Counted from the stretch's first letter, positions 10,600 to 22,240 are shown. The stretch is 64,000 nucleotides of DNA from Isoetes taiwanensis (GCA_021234155.1 JAJEKV010000026.1:16974283-17038282); one strand, 5' to 3'. Program-made: numbers and translations. Notes: generated from the sequence alone by a model not told the origin.

Positions 10600-12990
10600 T
10601 GTTCTGATTAGTAATGTTAGTGGGACCCAATCCTTCAAAGGATCAGGCAGAAGCTAAATTATTTCAAAAGTTCCTTATCTATGGCAGGTCGTACTATCAT
10701 TGCTAACTCTGTACTTGCAGCTTCTCATATTTATTTCTCCTCTGCTCTAGTAGCTCCTAAGTGCATTTATAATGAGCTAGAAAAAACCATTAGAAAATTC
10801 ATTTGAGGACGAAATCATTCAGTGAATTGGGATACTGTTACCAGATCCAAATCCAATGGAGGACTGGGATGCAAAAATTTATATCTGCAAGCTTGTGCCT
10901 TGGCAGGTAAGTTTGTTTGGAGAACTTTATCTGGGAACAATTCTGTAGCTTCAACTTTCATTAGATATTGGCTCCATTGCACATATCCTGAAGGTCATCC
11001 AAGTGTTAAATACTGTCTGCCAGAGTCTGCCCTCACTTACTTGCACCCAGGTAGGAATTCCTCTCCTCTGATGCAAAGCATAATCAAAGCTTGGAATATA
11101 GTACAGAAATGTTATGACATCCCCTCAATTCAAGATCTCAACTTGAACTCCTCCTTATTCTGGTCTTCCCAGTTTCAGGATAACAATTCCCTGCTTTAAG
11201 GCATCCCAAAATTTACAGGAAATGGTTGGATCTTGGTATCACTCATGTTAGACACCTAAGAAGAAATGGTCATGTTATTTCCTGGACTAATCTTAGAAGG
11301 CTTCTTCATGGCACTTCAAGTGACAAATCTATCCTCAAACACTTCAAGAGCATCTTGTCACAGTCTGCAAACCTGTTAGTCAATCAGGATGATTTTACTC
11401 TCAAGATAAATGGCCATGTCAAACACAAAGTCAGCTTAGTATATAATCTGCTTAATCAAAGGGACACCTCTGCTAAAGCTGGGCTTAAATGGTCTATCTC
11501 AGAAAGGGAATGCAAGTCTTTGTACAATAATGTCTGGAATTCTTACTGTCCACCAAAAGTCAATTTTTTCATCTGGTTAATAGCCCATAAGAGTCTTCCC
11601 AATCTTGTTTCTCTCTCAAGAAAGATTCCTACTGTTCAACCGAGGTGTCATTTAAATTGCTCACAAGATGAATCCATGCAACACATTTTCCAGTGTCCCA
11701 AACTCTTGGAGTTTTGGTCATGGTTCTACAGAAAGTTTAGTGATCTGTTTGCTGGACAACCACATGGTAATTTGCTACAGCATATTCAGAATAATGATGC
11801 TTTTTTGAATACCATTGTCTTCACTGCTTTATGGAATATTTGGAAGTCCAGGAACAGGATTGTTTATGGTAAGAATAATTTTTCTATCTTTTGGATTAAG
11901 ATGAACTTTCAACTAGATTTGGAAGCCTTTGTATCTGCTCACAAGAGCAAATTGGGTGACAACTATGACAGGAAATGGGACTCTGTTGGTAATTTCATAG
12001 GGGTTTTCAATTTGTATAATTCCTGTTTAAATGTCATTAATTCTAATGCTCCTTTCTCTGACCTTATTGATAGAATATCTGGAATTCCTGAAGGGAGAGG
12101 GCAAGAATAAGTTCGACACAATGCTGACTTACCAAGAAGCTACACTCTACTGCAACAACTCAGGGGTCTCAAATTTAGAGCCACCAGGGCCAAATGCAAG
12201 CTCGGATGATATCATGTTATATAAGGTTAGAAGTACCAGTAATGAATCTACCTGGGCTAAGATATATTGTAGAGAAGTGGTGCAAATGTATTGCCTGTTC
12301 AGTTTTCTGTTCATGTACCATTTCTCCTTGACAGAAAGACAACTCAGCAGGTACAGAGAACTATATTATTCTCACAAAATGCTCTCTGACCTTTATGGCA
12401 CTTTACTCCTGCTAATGGCCAAAGAGGATGTTCATCAGCTGCTCATGGAAAATGGATCTGAGCATAACAGTTACAAGTTTGGTACTGACTCAGGGTTCTA
12501 CTGGGTCTACAACAAAGTCTTTGACCAAATCATGAAAGCCCCTTAACCATCCTATCAGCTTCCTTTTTCCAGCCCCAATCTCTATCTGCAACAGTACTTC
12601 TTGCCATAATCCCAGTTGCTCAGTATATAATCATTCTCTTGTCTAACACTTCAAACAGGTACTTGGAGATCAATTTTGTACTTGCAGGATTTTGGACCTC
12701 GTTTGGCCAAATGGAAATCTTCAATCCAGCAATTGTTCCAGCTTACTCAACTGGTGCAAATCAACATTTTGGATAATTTCTACTGCAGAACAACAGCACT
12801 TTCTGGCTGTACTTTTCGTGTCACGTTACTGTTTAAACATTATGCTCATTCCATGTTGATACTTCTTTATTTTATCTCTAAGATGTAACTAATGGAAAAT
12901 CTTGCTCCCTCATTGGTTACACATATGTATGGCTTTTATTAATTAATGGAAAAAACATCTCTTAACCTCAAAAAAAAAAAAAAAAAAAAA
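10600..12990 (+). mobile_element. 5'-truncated L1-type LINE with poly(A) tail
   Basis: Only the 3' part of ORF2 remains: the end of the reverse-transcriptase region (SMAGRTIIANSV near 10680, NGGLGCKNLYLQ near 10856), then the zinc-binding zf-RVT domain (CPPKVNFFIWLIAHKSLPN and CHLNCSQDESMQHIFQCP, 11550-11700). A 3' UTR and an A-run at 12970-12990 follow. Frames shift near 11200. It splits the chromovirus between its H3-like gene and the hairpin boxes. Exact target duplications were not resolved. Confidence 0.88.
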
Positions 12991-13029
12991 TTTTTTTTTT
13001 CTTAAAATTGACTTTTAGGTCAAAATTGG

Positions 13030-13506
13030 ACCACTCGAGTCAAACCACGCCAATGGCTTCTGCGTCGCGAACGCAGACGTGTTTCGCGCGGTCTCACCCG
13101 AGCCCCTTGTTTTTTAGTTTAAGTTGTTCAATTTTTGTAATAAAAGTTGTTAGAATGCTTAGAATTTGTTTTGATTTACAGTGTACCACTTTAAATTTGT
13201 TAAAAATATCAAAAATTAGTCAAAAATGGCCCACTCGGGTCAGACCGCGCCAATGGGCCCTGCGTTGCGAACACAAATGCGTTTCGCGCAGTTTCACCTG
13301 AGTCACCCATATCTGCACTTTTACATGTTACTTTAACATAAAATAAGTTGTTAGATGGCCTAGAATTGACCCAAACATGCATTTTTGTATCTTATAGCTC
13401 CTGAAAAATGTTAAGTTTTTACAAAAAATGACCCACTCGGGTCACACCGCACCAACTGGCCTCTGCATCGCGAACGCATAAGCGTTTTGCGCGGTCTCAT
13501 CCGAGT
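13030..13506 (+). repeat. Three GC-rich hairpin boxes at 200-bp spacing (left copy)
   Basis: Boxes of about 73 bp start at 13030, 13230 and 13432. Each begins CACTCG(A/G)GTCA and contains CGCCAATGG or a variant, then CTGCGTCGCGAACGCAG-like inverted repeats (6-bp arms, 5-base loop), then a TTTCGCGC-type stretch, and ends near CACCCGAG. AT-rich spacers between them are also alike. They lie upstream of a TATA box and recur in the right copy, so they are part of the element and probably regulatory. Confidence 0.85.
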
Positions 13507-13683
13507 CAAGCATATTTGACCCAAAATTGTCCAAAATTTAACTAGTAAACTGCCCTATAGTGTTTCTTAACTGTTTTGTTTAGATTTGCACTTCATGTTA
13601 CCTAGATTGGAGATCTATAGCCTTAGAACATAGGTCCACCCGATCAAGAAGTCTTGGGCACGGAAATCTAGGTAGGGTTAGCC

Positions 13684-13695
13684 TATAAAAAGGGG
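13684..13695 (+). promoter_or_regulatory. TATA box of the MAP ORF promoter (left copy)
   Basis: TATAAAAAGGGG follows the boxes. The right copy has TATAAAAAGGGGCC at the equivalent place about 105 bases before its MAP start codon. Conservation in both copies, with about 180 bp between the last box and the TATA, argues for a real core promoter. In the left copy a LINE now lies between this promoter and the ORF. Confidence 0.75.
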
Positions 13696-13708
13696 TCTCG
13701 TTCCCCTT

Positions 13709-15728
13709 TTTTTTTTTTAGGGCAAGGTGGGTTTTTTTATATTTCATCTGAAAAAGATATAAAGGAAAAAAGTGAATAGATCACTTTGAGGCAAGTCTTA
13801 CAAAAGACACGGCCTCTATATTGCAGATTATAGTTCATCTGTTAGCAGCATAAGTAGAACAAAATTAAGCATCATAATGCTTATGAGAAAATGTTACTAA
13901 AGCTACATATATAAACCAGACAAACTTTTGTAGTCACATACTTCATTCAACAGCATCAATCAAGTCTGAATTGTAAGGTCTTCCACTGTAGTATTCCCAA
14001 ATATGCAGAGCATCTTGTCCAGTTGTTTGATGGAGTAAGATATGAAGTCTAGGAATAAGAGGATGTGAGCCTCTCTTTTGTGCTGCCACTTATGAAATGG
14101 AGAAGGGCTTCAGAGTGTTCAACATATTTTGCAGAGCCAGAACATGTACCACCTCCCTCCTGTTTCAGAGTGATCATAGTTGCTGCCACTTAACTTCTAG
14201 TCATCCTGTCCTGTCCCCATCTAGATGGGGCACCAGCATCAGTCAATCTCTTCATTTGTTCTGTGAAGCAAACCATTGACATCAGTTAGTAATAAAAAGA
14301 AAAAGTTGAAACTTCCCATGAATTTTCCAATTCTATCCCATTCTTTATCATACTCTTTCCCCTTGGTCAGTTTATGAGCCATGGCCGGGTCTGTAATTAT
14401 TTTCAACGAACACACTTTAAGACAAATGATATTGGGTTGTTTCTTCTCAATGGCAACCCGATTCCTATGTTTCCAGATACACCAACAACAAAGAGCTCTG
14501 GTAGTAATCGCTATTTTCGAATCAGCTTCTAAGAATTGCCTTAAATCTCCAGGGGAGCCCCTGTTAAGTTGTAAAGTCCAGGTCTAGAAATCCTCAAGCC
14601 ATGCACATTCAAAGACATGATTATAAGTTCCTTTTGCCCCACATCCAAGAGGGCAATCTTTTGGTGTACTAACATCGTACTTATTCCTGCCCGAGTTTGT
14701 GTGCAGACTTTGGTGTAAAACTAGCCATCTAAAAGTTTTGATCTTACTTGCCATGTATGCACAATTGGTAGCTAATTTCCTTTCAGTACAATTCCATAGA
14801 TTGGTAGTTCGAAAAGGCTTATTGTTCAGGAGTCCATTGTAGATGGCTTTGACTTCCTATCCCACTTTATTATTCAGGGTCCAACAATTTGAAGTTAAAG
14901 CCAGATCTTGGTGATGCTGAAGGGTATTCATAAAGGATTGGAATATATTCCTATCAATATTAGAACCTTTGACTTTACCCTTTATCTCCTCCTAGGACAA
15001 CCATCTGTTGTTATCCCTGAGATCTGCAACTCTCCAAACACCAGCATTATACCATTGCATATATTTTTGGAGTTGCCATACTGTAATTGATATCCTCCAT
15101 GGGGGATTTAGTAAAGAATTTAAACTCAGTCCCCTTATCAGCAGGAGTTTGAAACTCCTCCAATGGAGTACAAGGAACTATTTGGACATTCTCTTTGTCT
15201 GCCTCCATTTCCTTACTCGCTTTCTCATTTTCCTCCATGATCTTCAACAGAACATCATGCAAATCTGGCTCAAACTGTTCCTGCCCCTCTGATCTCCCTC
15301 CTTATGAGGTGTATCAAATCTAATTTTATTAGGAATTACAGGAGATTGCACAGTCATAGAAGTCTGTCCTTTAAATATAATGGTACCACCAGTAGTGATA
15401 TCTGAGTCAGTAGAGGCATGGTACTCATTTTTATGAGGAATACTAGATTCTATGATCACAAGCTTATTTCCTCTCACCAAATGTGCTGGAGTGACTATCA
15501 TTTCATTGTGAGCACGCTCTTTCCCTTTTGAAATAGTTTCTTGGCCATGTGGACTTATAGGGTCCTTGGAGCAAGTATCAGTTAATCTCTGGCCATCAGA
15601 TGGTCTTATAGAGTTAATCTGATCCTTGGCAACCCCCTGGCCACCTGGACTTACAAGTAAACTATTTTGGTGGTCTTAGTCTTGGCCACATGGGTTTACA
15701 GAACTAGTCTGACCATGGTTTTCATTTG
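13709..15728 (-). mobile_element. LINE fragment, minus strand, with poly(T) start
   Basis: A T-run at 13709-13720 is the poly(A) tail of a minus-strand LINE. The minus strand of 14400-14760 encodes a zf-RVT domain (CPLGCGAKGTYNHVFECAW, then a C-IWKHRNRVAIEK stretch). Farther upstream, 15047-15501 reads two short frames of unknown nature and no reverse-transcriptase core, so the copy is internally rearranged. It sits inside the 5' leader of the MAP ORF: leader sequence CTTAGGCGATTT resumes at about 15757 and matches the right copy. Confidence 0.75.
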
Positions 15729-15818
15729 ACATTTTCTCTTCATCAAGTTTGCGTCTTAGGCGATTTTCCAGCTCCTTATCAATCTTTCCCAACAATTTTC
15801 TACTCCAATCTCTTCTCA

Positions 15819-17838
15819 ATGGCGCCCACAAACTTTGTTAAATGGTACAACAGTGCCAACCACATCCATGAATTCCCAGCAGAGGAGGCCTTCCATGTCT
15901 TTTATCATCTCTTTGATCTCCATGCAACCATGACCAGAACACCCTATTACACAGACATTGTATGCCACTATGACCAACAAGTTTTACCCCGAGAAGTCAG
16001 CCTTCTCCCAAGGGGAGGCAAGCGGATGTCCTTGGAGTCATTAAGTCAAGTCTTAGGCGGGGGATCCAGAGTCAAGAGTCAGTTGTGGGATAGGAGGAAG
16101 AACATGCCTGATTACATGAGTTGTAAGGCTCACAGGCATCGGTATGTCTCAGCACACGTGGCTCTATCCTTGTTCATGCAATACAGGGCCATCAATAAGG
16201 TGGGGGAGCCTTTGATTCAGCCCTTGGACCTTGCACCCCTCAACATCAAGGTAGAACAGGATCAAATCCACGAGATTCAGTCCTCAGAGTACGTCTACCA
16301 CGACACTTCAGCAAGGGCACTTCAGATCGAAGAAGACTATGAGCAGGAAGGAGACAACGACCAGGACGAGGAGAGCAGACTAGCATCAAGGATAAAAAGG
16401 CAGATAGCAAGGCACAATGACGACATCAGGAGGGCCAATAAACTATCCTATTACACAGACATTGTATGCCACTATGACCATCAAGTCTTACCCTGAGAAG
16501 CCAGCCTTCTCCCAAGGGGAGGCAAGTGGATGTCCTTGGAGTCATTAAGTCAAGTCTTAGGAGGGGGATCCAGAGTCAAGAGTCAGTTGTGGGATAGGAC
16601 GAAGAACATGCCTGATTACATGAGTTGTAAGGCTCACAGGCATCGGTATGTCTCAGCACACGTGGCTCTATCCTTGTTCATACACTACAGGACCATCAAC
16701 AAGGTGGGGAAGCCTTTGATTCAGCCATGGGACCTTGCACCCCTCAACATCAGGGTAGAACATGATCAAATCCACGAGATTTAGTCCTCAGAGTACGTCT
16801 ACCACGACACTTCAGCAGGGGCACTTCAGATCGAAGAAGACTATGAGTAGGAAGGAGACGACGACCAGGATGAGGAGAGTAGTCTAGCATCAAGGATAAA
16901 GAGGTAGATAGCAAGGCACGATGACGACATCAGGAGGGCCAATGAACCACCTATCGGTATCATGGCCCTATCTCCGATAGGTGTCGAAGGGGAGGAGTAC
17001 ATTCTCGCCAATTCCTCCATTCTCTATACTGCATAGAAGAAGGGCTCAGGATCGACGAGCTCATGGGACTGATTGCAGACGGACAACAGAGAGACATCAT
17101 CGACTATTCCTACTAAGAAGTCCCAAGAGAAGTAGCAGAGCGGAGTTCTTACGCTAGCTAGACGATGTCCGATATCGCGGCATAAGAATACATAAGGCAA
17201 GTGTACCACCAACAACCACCAGTCATTCTGGAGGAGGAGTTTAAAGAGATTCAAAGTAGGTTGTACAAACTAGGGAGAGGCCCAAGCTCTAGCCGACCTG
17301 TTCGAGCGCGTAGCATGCGGGAGGGGTCCAGCAACATCAACTTAGATATTGCAACCACCATGTGGAGGGACCATGAAGACCTCTTAGCACTAGACATCTA
17401 CGGTGGAGCGGCTCAAAGGAAGGGCACAGGGTCGCAGGCGGTAGGATTCCAAAAGGGAAAGGCGCTTCGATACTATCTTCCAGTTCTAAGCCAGGGCCAA
17501 ATGATAGTATTCTACAAAGACTTCACTCTACAAGGAGAGGAGGTCATAACACTCTTGATTGCACTTACAGGGTTCAGCCAGCATGCCAAGATGAGGGAGA
17601 CCACAGATCACGTCATCCTCTTCAAAAGATCTGTGGTCCTCTACAACCTCGACTTCGCCAGGGGTCATCTAAGGGACGCGCCGATGACAGTAGTAGCGGC
17701 TACAACACCACCGCTCCTGCCACCTCAAATGGCTCGAGCACTAGAAGGGGGATCATCCCAAAACATTCTGTGCAAGTTGGAAAGGGTCTTCGACTCAAAG
17801 ACGTAAAGAATTTCTTTAAACAACCATTCCTTACGTAA
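15819..17838 (+). pseudogene. Unknown 'MAP' ORF of the chromovirus (left copy)
   Basis: The protein starts MAPTNFVKWYNSANHIHEFP, preceded by a leader like that of the right copy. Conserved blocks shared by both copies are AEEAFHVF-HLFDLHAT, RGGK-SL-SLSQ-LGGGS, YM-C-AHRHRY-SAH-AL-LFMQ, MWRDHEDLLALD-YG, KALRYYL-VLSQ, DH-ILFKRSV and LDFARGHLRDAP. The shared C-terminus is VG-GLRL-D-KNFFK. I do not recognise the family; it has no zinc knuckle, protease or polymerase motif and is not the Gag. It is interrupted by stops at 16494, 16782, 16848 and 16905 and by at least two frameshifts (one between 16990 and 17200, one near the C-terminus), and carries a 504-bp internal duplication. Position before gag recalls the extra ORF1 of Ogre elements. 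Confidence 0.8.
15945..16952 (+). repeat. 504-bp in-frame tandem duplication inside the MAP ORF
   Basis: The segment beginning TATTACACAGACATTG at 15945 starts again at 16449 and runs through the same text to about 16950. The unit of 504 bp equals 168 codons, so frame is kept. The second unit differs mostly by C-to-T changes that create stops. The right copy has a single unit, so the duplication is specific to this copy. Confidence 0.93.
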
Positions 17839-18070
17839 ATAACAAGGTTTAAAATGAAACACACTTATTTAAAAAGTGTGTTTGAAAGATTCCTTTGAAA
17901 AATCTGGAAAATTCAAAAAAGAGACAAAATAGGGAGCAAGGTAGATTTTTGGACACATAGTGTTCAGAATACCACATAAAAATTAATATTTTTACGGCTC
18001 TTTGATTTAAATAAGAAGGCAAGAAAAAAATTGATTGTTTTGAGGTGATGAACACAAATTTTCGAGATCC

Positions 18071-18107
<37 letters not shown>

Positions 18108-19058
18108 AAAATACAAACAAATGCATACTTTGGATAAATGCTTTTAAAGTGGAACTTGCAGAACAAGAAAGTATGTAGCAAAAAGAAAGTTGTTCTAGTT
18201 AAACATTGTTAAAGACACATACATTATGAGCTTCCATTTCAAAAATCTACATTCCATTTATACATAGTTTATACATACTATCGAGCGGTACTCGTATAAA
18301 TATATACTAACATTTTAAAGTTGGAACTGTCAGTATAAATTTATAGAGGGGAGGAGGTTCTTCCCAGTCCATAGGACTCTCGTCTCCCTTTGAATCTGTT
18401 TTTTAAGAGACCACAAAGCTGGAGACACCTGCTTTTGATTCCAATCCTATTTGAACAAGCTTCTTGGCGGGCTCTAGCTCTACTAGTTCCAGATCCACAA
18501 ACTCCACCTCCTCATCTTTTCTACCCCTTATTGGAGGCAGGATATCTGTGTAGATGCCTTTAACATCCTCAGCTCCATTCTTTGCACCCAATTCCTCATT
18601 TTCATTAGGAAATGACTCACAGGAACTTATTCTGGTCCTGATGGAACTAATCTTATCTGGGTCTGTGTCAACTGACACCACATTACGCGCCTGCTTAAAT
18701 GCGCAAATTGCTATAGTGCCAGTCCCAGAAAAGCATCCAGAACCCAGTCCCCTGGGCGAGAAAAACATTGTATCAGATTATTAATAAGCCTTTGAGGGTT
18801 CTGATAGTGGGACACCACAGCACCTTGTCTCTGTGGGTCCCTCAAGTTTTGCAAGACAACAGGGAATTGGAATGCATTGTATGGCGGAGACTTTTCATTC
18901 TGTGTATTAAAATGCACCATGGTCTTTTTGGTGTCCGCTCTGTAATAACCTATGGAAGTGCTTGAAGCAGCTGACTAGTCGCGGAGCCCCACCATGACCT
19001 TTGACGTTAGTCTTCAGCCTGGCAGCACAAAAAGAATTGTAAGCTAAACGTAAACGAA

Positions 19059-19230
19059 AATGGTATAAATTTAGACGGCCGGGATTCTTACGATATAAAT
19101 TTGTACCGCAGGGCTCAAGAGGTATAAGTTTATACTGCAGGTTTCTAGAAGTATTTGTTTATACCCCAGGGCTTCAGCCGTATAAATTTATACCGCAGGG
19201 CTCCCGCGGTATAAATTTATATCGTAGGAT
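19059..19230. repeat. Palindrome cluster in a methyltransferase intron (six copies)
   Basis: Six variants of GGTATAAATTTATACC with about 31-bp spacing lie between the last two methyltransferase exons. Linkers here read GCAGGGCT or similar. Further partial copies lie near 18285 and 18331. Confidence 0.9.
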
Positions 19231-20091
19231 TCCAATGCATAAGAAAATGTGGACAACTATAGACCTTACCAAATGCAATTTTTGAATCTGGCATTGCAGA
19301 CCGCTTCTACTGGTTTGAGCACTGACATTGTCTACAGGTCAGAATGGAAAATGATAACCTGCCAATTTGCTAACAAGGTGACTTCCTTCAGGCCATCTAA
19401 GAAAGCTCGTACTTGCATGTGTAAAAGCCTCATCTTTAATCTTGAAGCCATAAGGAATGTCGACTATGCACAATAAGTTCTGCTTGTCCATCATAGTCCG
19501 CAACCTAGTGCAGTCACCTTGTACAACCTTGTACAAGCAGTCCTGGCCATAAGTAGTAAATCTTTCATAGCCATTGTTAGAACTGCTTGATGCGACTTGC
19601 TTTCCCTGTTTGATGGCCATCAGGCTTTGCCGTTTCTCTTTGGCCCTCCGAACCAGGTTTAGAAAGCTTGCTAGCAGGCCTTTCTTCTTGTTCTGTAAGT
19701 GAACAATAAGACAAAAGTACAAAGGCAAAATATTTTCTCTACAAAACTTACCCAACCACCGAAATTAACTGCGTATTCCCTGATTGATGTCTATTGTACA
19801 CGTCGGATAAAGAAGCTTGCACTCTTTCCAGTCTTCTAGGTTTAATTGCTTCATTAACTCCGACTGACAGGTGACAATGTCCTTCTGACTGCAAAGATAA
19901 AGAGGTTGTAAGGCAAAGTGAAGGAGAAACGAACACAAGACAGAAAAGTCAGCTTATGTCTTAACTTGCCATTTCTTCGAGAGTAAATTCTTTGGCCACA
20001 ACTTTTTCTAGGAGCTGAACAAAAATTTCTTTGCTCTCCAGCCCCCGAAGTTGTGTCCATGGCACTATGCCCATATTTTTTGTTTTGTTTC

Positions 20092-20124
<33 letters not shown>

Positions 20125-20282
20125 TTTTTTGTCAGTGGTGTTGGCTTCCTCTTTAAGTTCACCATCTTCGAACATGCAATATATTCTTTCTTGTAGATCC
20201 CACACCTGTTAAAAGTTAAAGACAAGTAGCTTAGTTCAAATGTCATGTTCTGATACAACAAATGCTAAAGGCACAGTCTATG

Positions 20283-20415
20283 CCACGGTATAAATTTATA
20301 CCGATCCAGGTCCCAGTATAAATTTATACCAATCCATACCACGGTATAAATTTAATCCGTTCCAGGCCGCAGTATAAATTTATATCAGTCCATGCCACGG
20401 TATAAATTATATTCG
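20283..20415. repeat. Palindrome cluster in a methyltransferase intron (five copies)
   Basis: Five copies with about 28-bp spacing and linkers of the form CGATCCAGGTCCCA lie just downstream of the exon ending near 20400. One more copy is at about 20823 in the preceding intron. Confidence 0.9.
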
Positions 20416-21419
20416 GTGGCCTCTATCGTGCTCAGTGTCAGTGATATGGTTTGCTTCAAAAGTTTTGTCTCATTAACCCTTTTTAAGATAGCACTTGACA
20501 TATTTGAGGGTTTCAAAACAACAGTTGCACCAAAAGCCTTTTGAAGTGCTTCTGTCGACTCTTCGATTGTCAAAGCTTTTGTTGTCCTTGACTTTTTTAT
20601 AGCATGCGTCTTCACAATCAAGGCTCTCCTCTTATCCTTCCCTTTCACTACCATCTCCTCCTCCTCCTCCTCCTCCTCCTCTACCGGCTCGCTCTCTTTC
20701 TCCACGTCCTCCTTAGCACGTGGGTACCATAAGCCTTTGACCATAACTCTCTCGTCACAGAGAGTTACTAAAGACACAATGTCTACTATATCCTGTAGTA
20801 AGGATGCTTAATTAATCCACTGTCGGTATAAATTTATATAGAAAAGACATGAAGAACAGAAGAAATAGTGCACACTTACATAACCAAGTTTGTTATTCTT
20901 TGAGATGTACTCGTAGACATCTTTTGGCTTGCACATGCTAATTCAAAATATTCTGCTCTTCAGATAATACTCTACGCCGCCTTTATCGTTCAGGCAATTC
21001 ATAAGTATGTTGTCTTCGTTTTCAGTGGATGTCAAGCTGGTCATTTCGTCTGCAGGGTAGTAATCCTCAGGCCTGAACTTCCCCCATCCTGTCTTATTAT
21101 ACATGTATAGGTATGCATCAATGGGGTAGCGTTCTCTTGCTCCCCTGTGCACGTACCACGTAACATCCTTCAGTTCGTAGGATTGAGGCTTTTTAGAAGA
21201 CTGTTGACCTTTGCCCTTCAGGATAAGCTTTGGGCTGCAAAGGCGTAAAAACATAGGGCTTAAACTTCACGAAAAATGAATTTAACCTCAAATTTCTTTC
21301 TACTTTAGTTCAAGAAATGGTGTCTTAGAAGACTACTATGTAGGGTTATTGTACCCTTTTCTCGTGGCTTTAGCCACTAAAACACTATAAATATCCTAAC
21401 CGTATGATTTTATACTGAG

Positions 21420-21870
21420 CCGATGCAGAACGCGTGCAGTATAAATTTATACCGACTCAGTGGCCTCTCGGTATAAATTTATACCACGAGGGTTCTGCCT
21501 CGGGATAAATTAATACTGAGAGAACACGGGCGGTATAAATTTATACCGCTTAACCCTTTGTCGGGATAAATTTATAGAGTTCGTATCCTTTCGGTATAAA
21601 TTTATACTGAGGCAGAACTCTCGCGGTATAAGTTTATACTAAGAGACCACCTCCACTGAATTTATACCGCGAGCATCCAGCCTAAATTTATACCATGTGA
21701 GCACAGGCGGTATAAATTTATACCGCTTAACCCTTTGTCGGGATAAATTTATATCGTCCGTGTCCTTTCGATATAAATTTATACCGAGGCAAAACTCTCG
21801 CGGTATAAATTTATACCGAGAGACCACCTCCACGGTATAAATTTAAACCGAGGGAGTGATGCCTCGGTAT
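21420..21870. repeat. Main array of the 16-bp palindrome GGTATAAATTTATACC
   Basis: About 15 copies or near copies follow each other roughly every 30 bp. A 181-bp block is itself duplicated: the block starting near 21532 recurs near 21713 with the same linkers (CTTAACCCTTTGTCGGG and GAGACCACCTCCAC). The core TATAAATTTATA reads as a TATA box on both strands. The array lies between the divergent methyltransferase and DUF7869-type genes. Confidence 0.95.
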
Positions 21871-22139
21871 AAGTTCATACTGATAGACCATCGACAGAAG
21901 CACACTAAAGAGATTGAAAGAAATGCAAAAAGATCCAGGTTGGCCATGTCCGTATGGAATTGCTTATAGCTGTTTGGAGGACCAAATAGGGGTGAGTATA
22001 TAAGGCAGATCGCGAGCGCCTTCGAATCCAAACAACGTATACAGGAAATGGATGCACCCCCACCGCCCTTAAGTACTTCTGATAATATGCTTTCGTATAG
22101 CAGTTTCTTATAACATTTCGTATACGATAATCTGAACTT

Positions 22140-22240
22140 CTCGTATAAATTTATGTCGTCTCTATATAAATTTATACCGCTCCGTGTGTCTTGTGCTTTT
22201 ATTTCGTATAAATTTATACCATTCGATATAAATTTATACT
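22140..22240. repeat. Palindrome cluster before the DUF7869-type gene (four copies)
   Basis: Four copies lie within 100 bp, ending about 80 bases before the probable start codon at 22318. They extend the central array toward the plus-strand gene and so could act in its promoter. Confidence 0.9.

Larger units (their letters stand above)
8288..17840 (+). mobile_element. Left copy of a chromovirus carrying a histone H3-like gene
   Basis: In order this copy holds the 3' part of an LTR (8288-8876), a PBS (8878-8891), an H3-like gene (9408-10504), three hairpin boxes (13030-13506), a TATA box (13684) and the MAP ORF (15819-17838). Two LINEs interrupt it (about 10600-12990 and 13709-15728). Its identity as a Ty3/gypsy element comes from the inverted copy at 48436-55898. 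That copy has the same modules in the same order plus gag, RNase H, integrase, chromodomain, PPT and LTR. The left copy ends where the 8-kb inverted-repeat element begins, and no gag or pol is seen beyond it. Confidence 0.82.
18403..21234 (-). pseudogene. Multi-exon N6/N4-type DNA methyltransferase gene, decayed
   Basis: Minus-strand exons with GT/AG borders are visible at about 21234-20880, 20792-20400, 20205-20130, 20070-19975, 19890-19750, 19692-19270 and 18939-18403. The sixth has the target-base motif IV as GDCTRLR...CIVDIPYGF, with Ile for the first Pro of DPPY. The last has SHYQNPQRLINNL, then RPGDWVLDAF, then SGTGTIAICAF and VVSVDTDPDK, the cofactor-binding motif I and following Asp. 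Motif IV before motif I is the beta-class order of the bacterial N6_N4_Mtase family. Earlier exons hold VTWYVHRGARERYPIDAYLY and a Glu-rich run. Stops (near 20950, 19325) and a missing T in the T-run between DAF and SGTGT (about 18745) break it. The upstream first exon was not identified. Confidence 0.7.

Noticed and set aside
20640-20690. Glu run in a methyltransferase exon as a separate microsatellite feature
   Set aside because: It is short and in frame with the exon; noted as part of the gene.
19059-22240. Palindrome array as a CRISPR-like array
   Set aside because: Plant nuclear context, very short linkers that are themselves repeated, and no associated genes.
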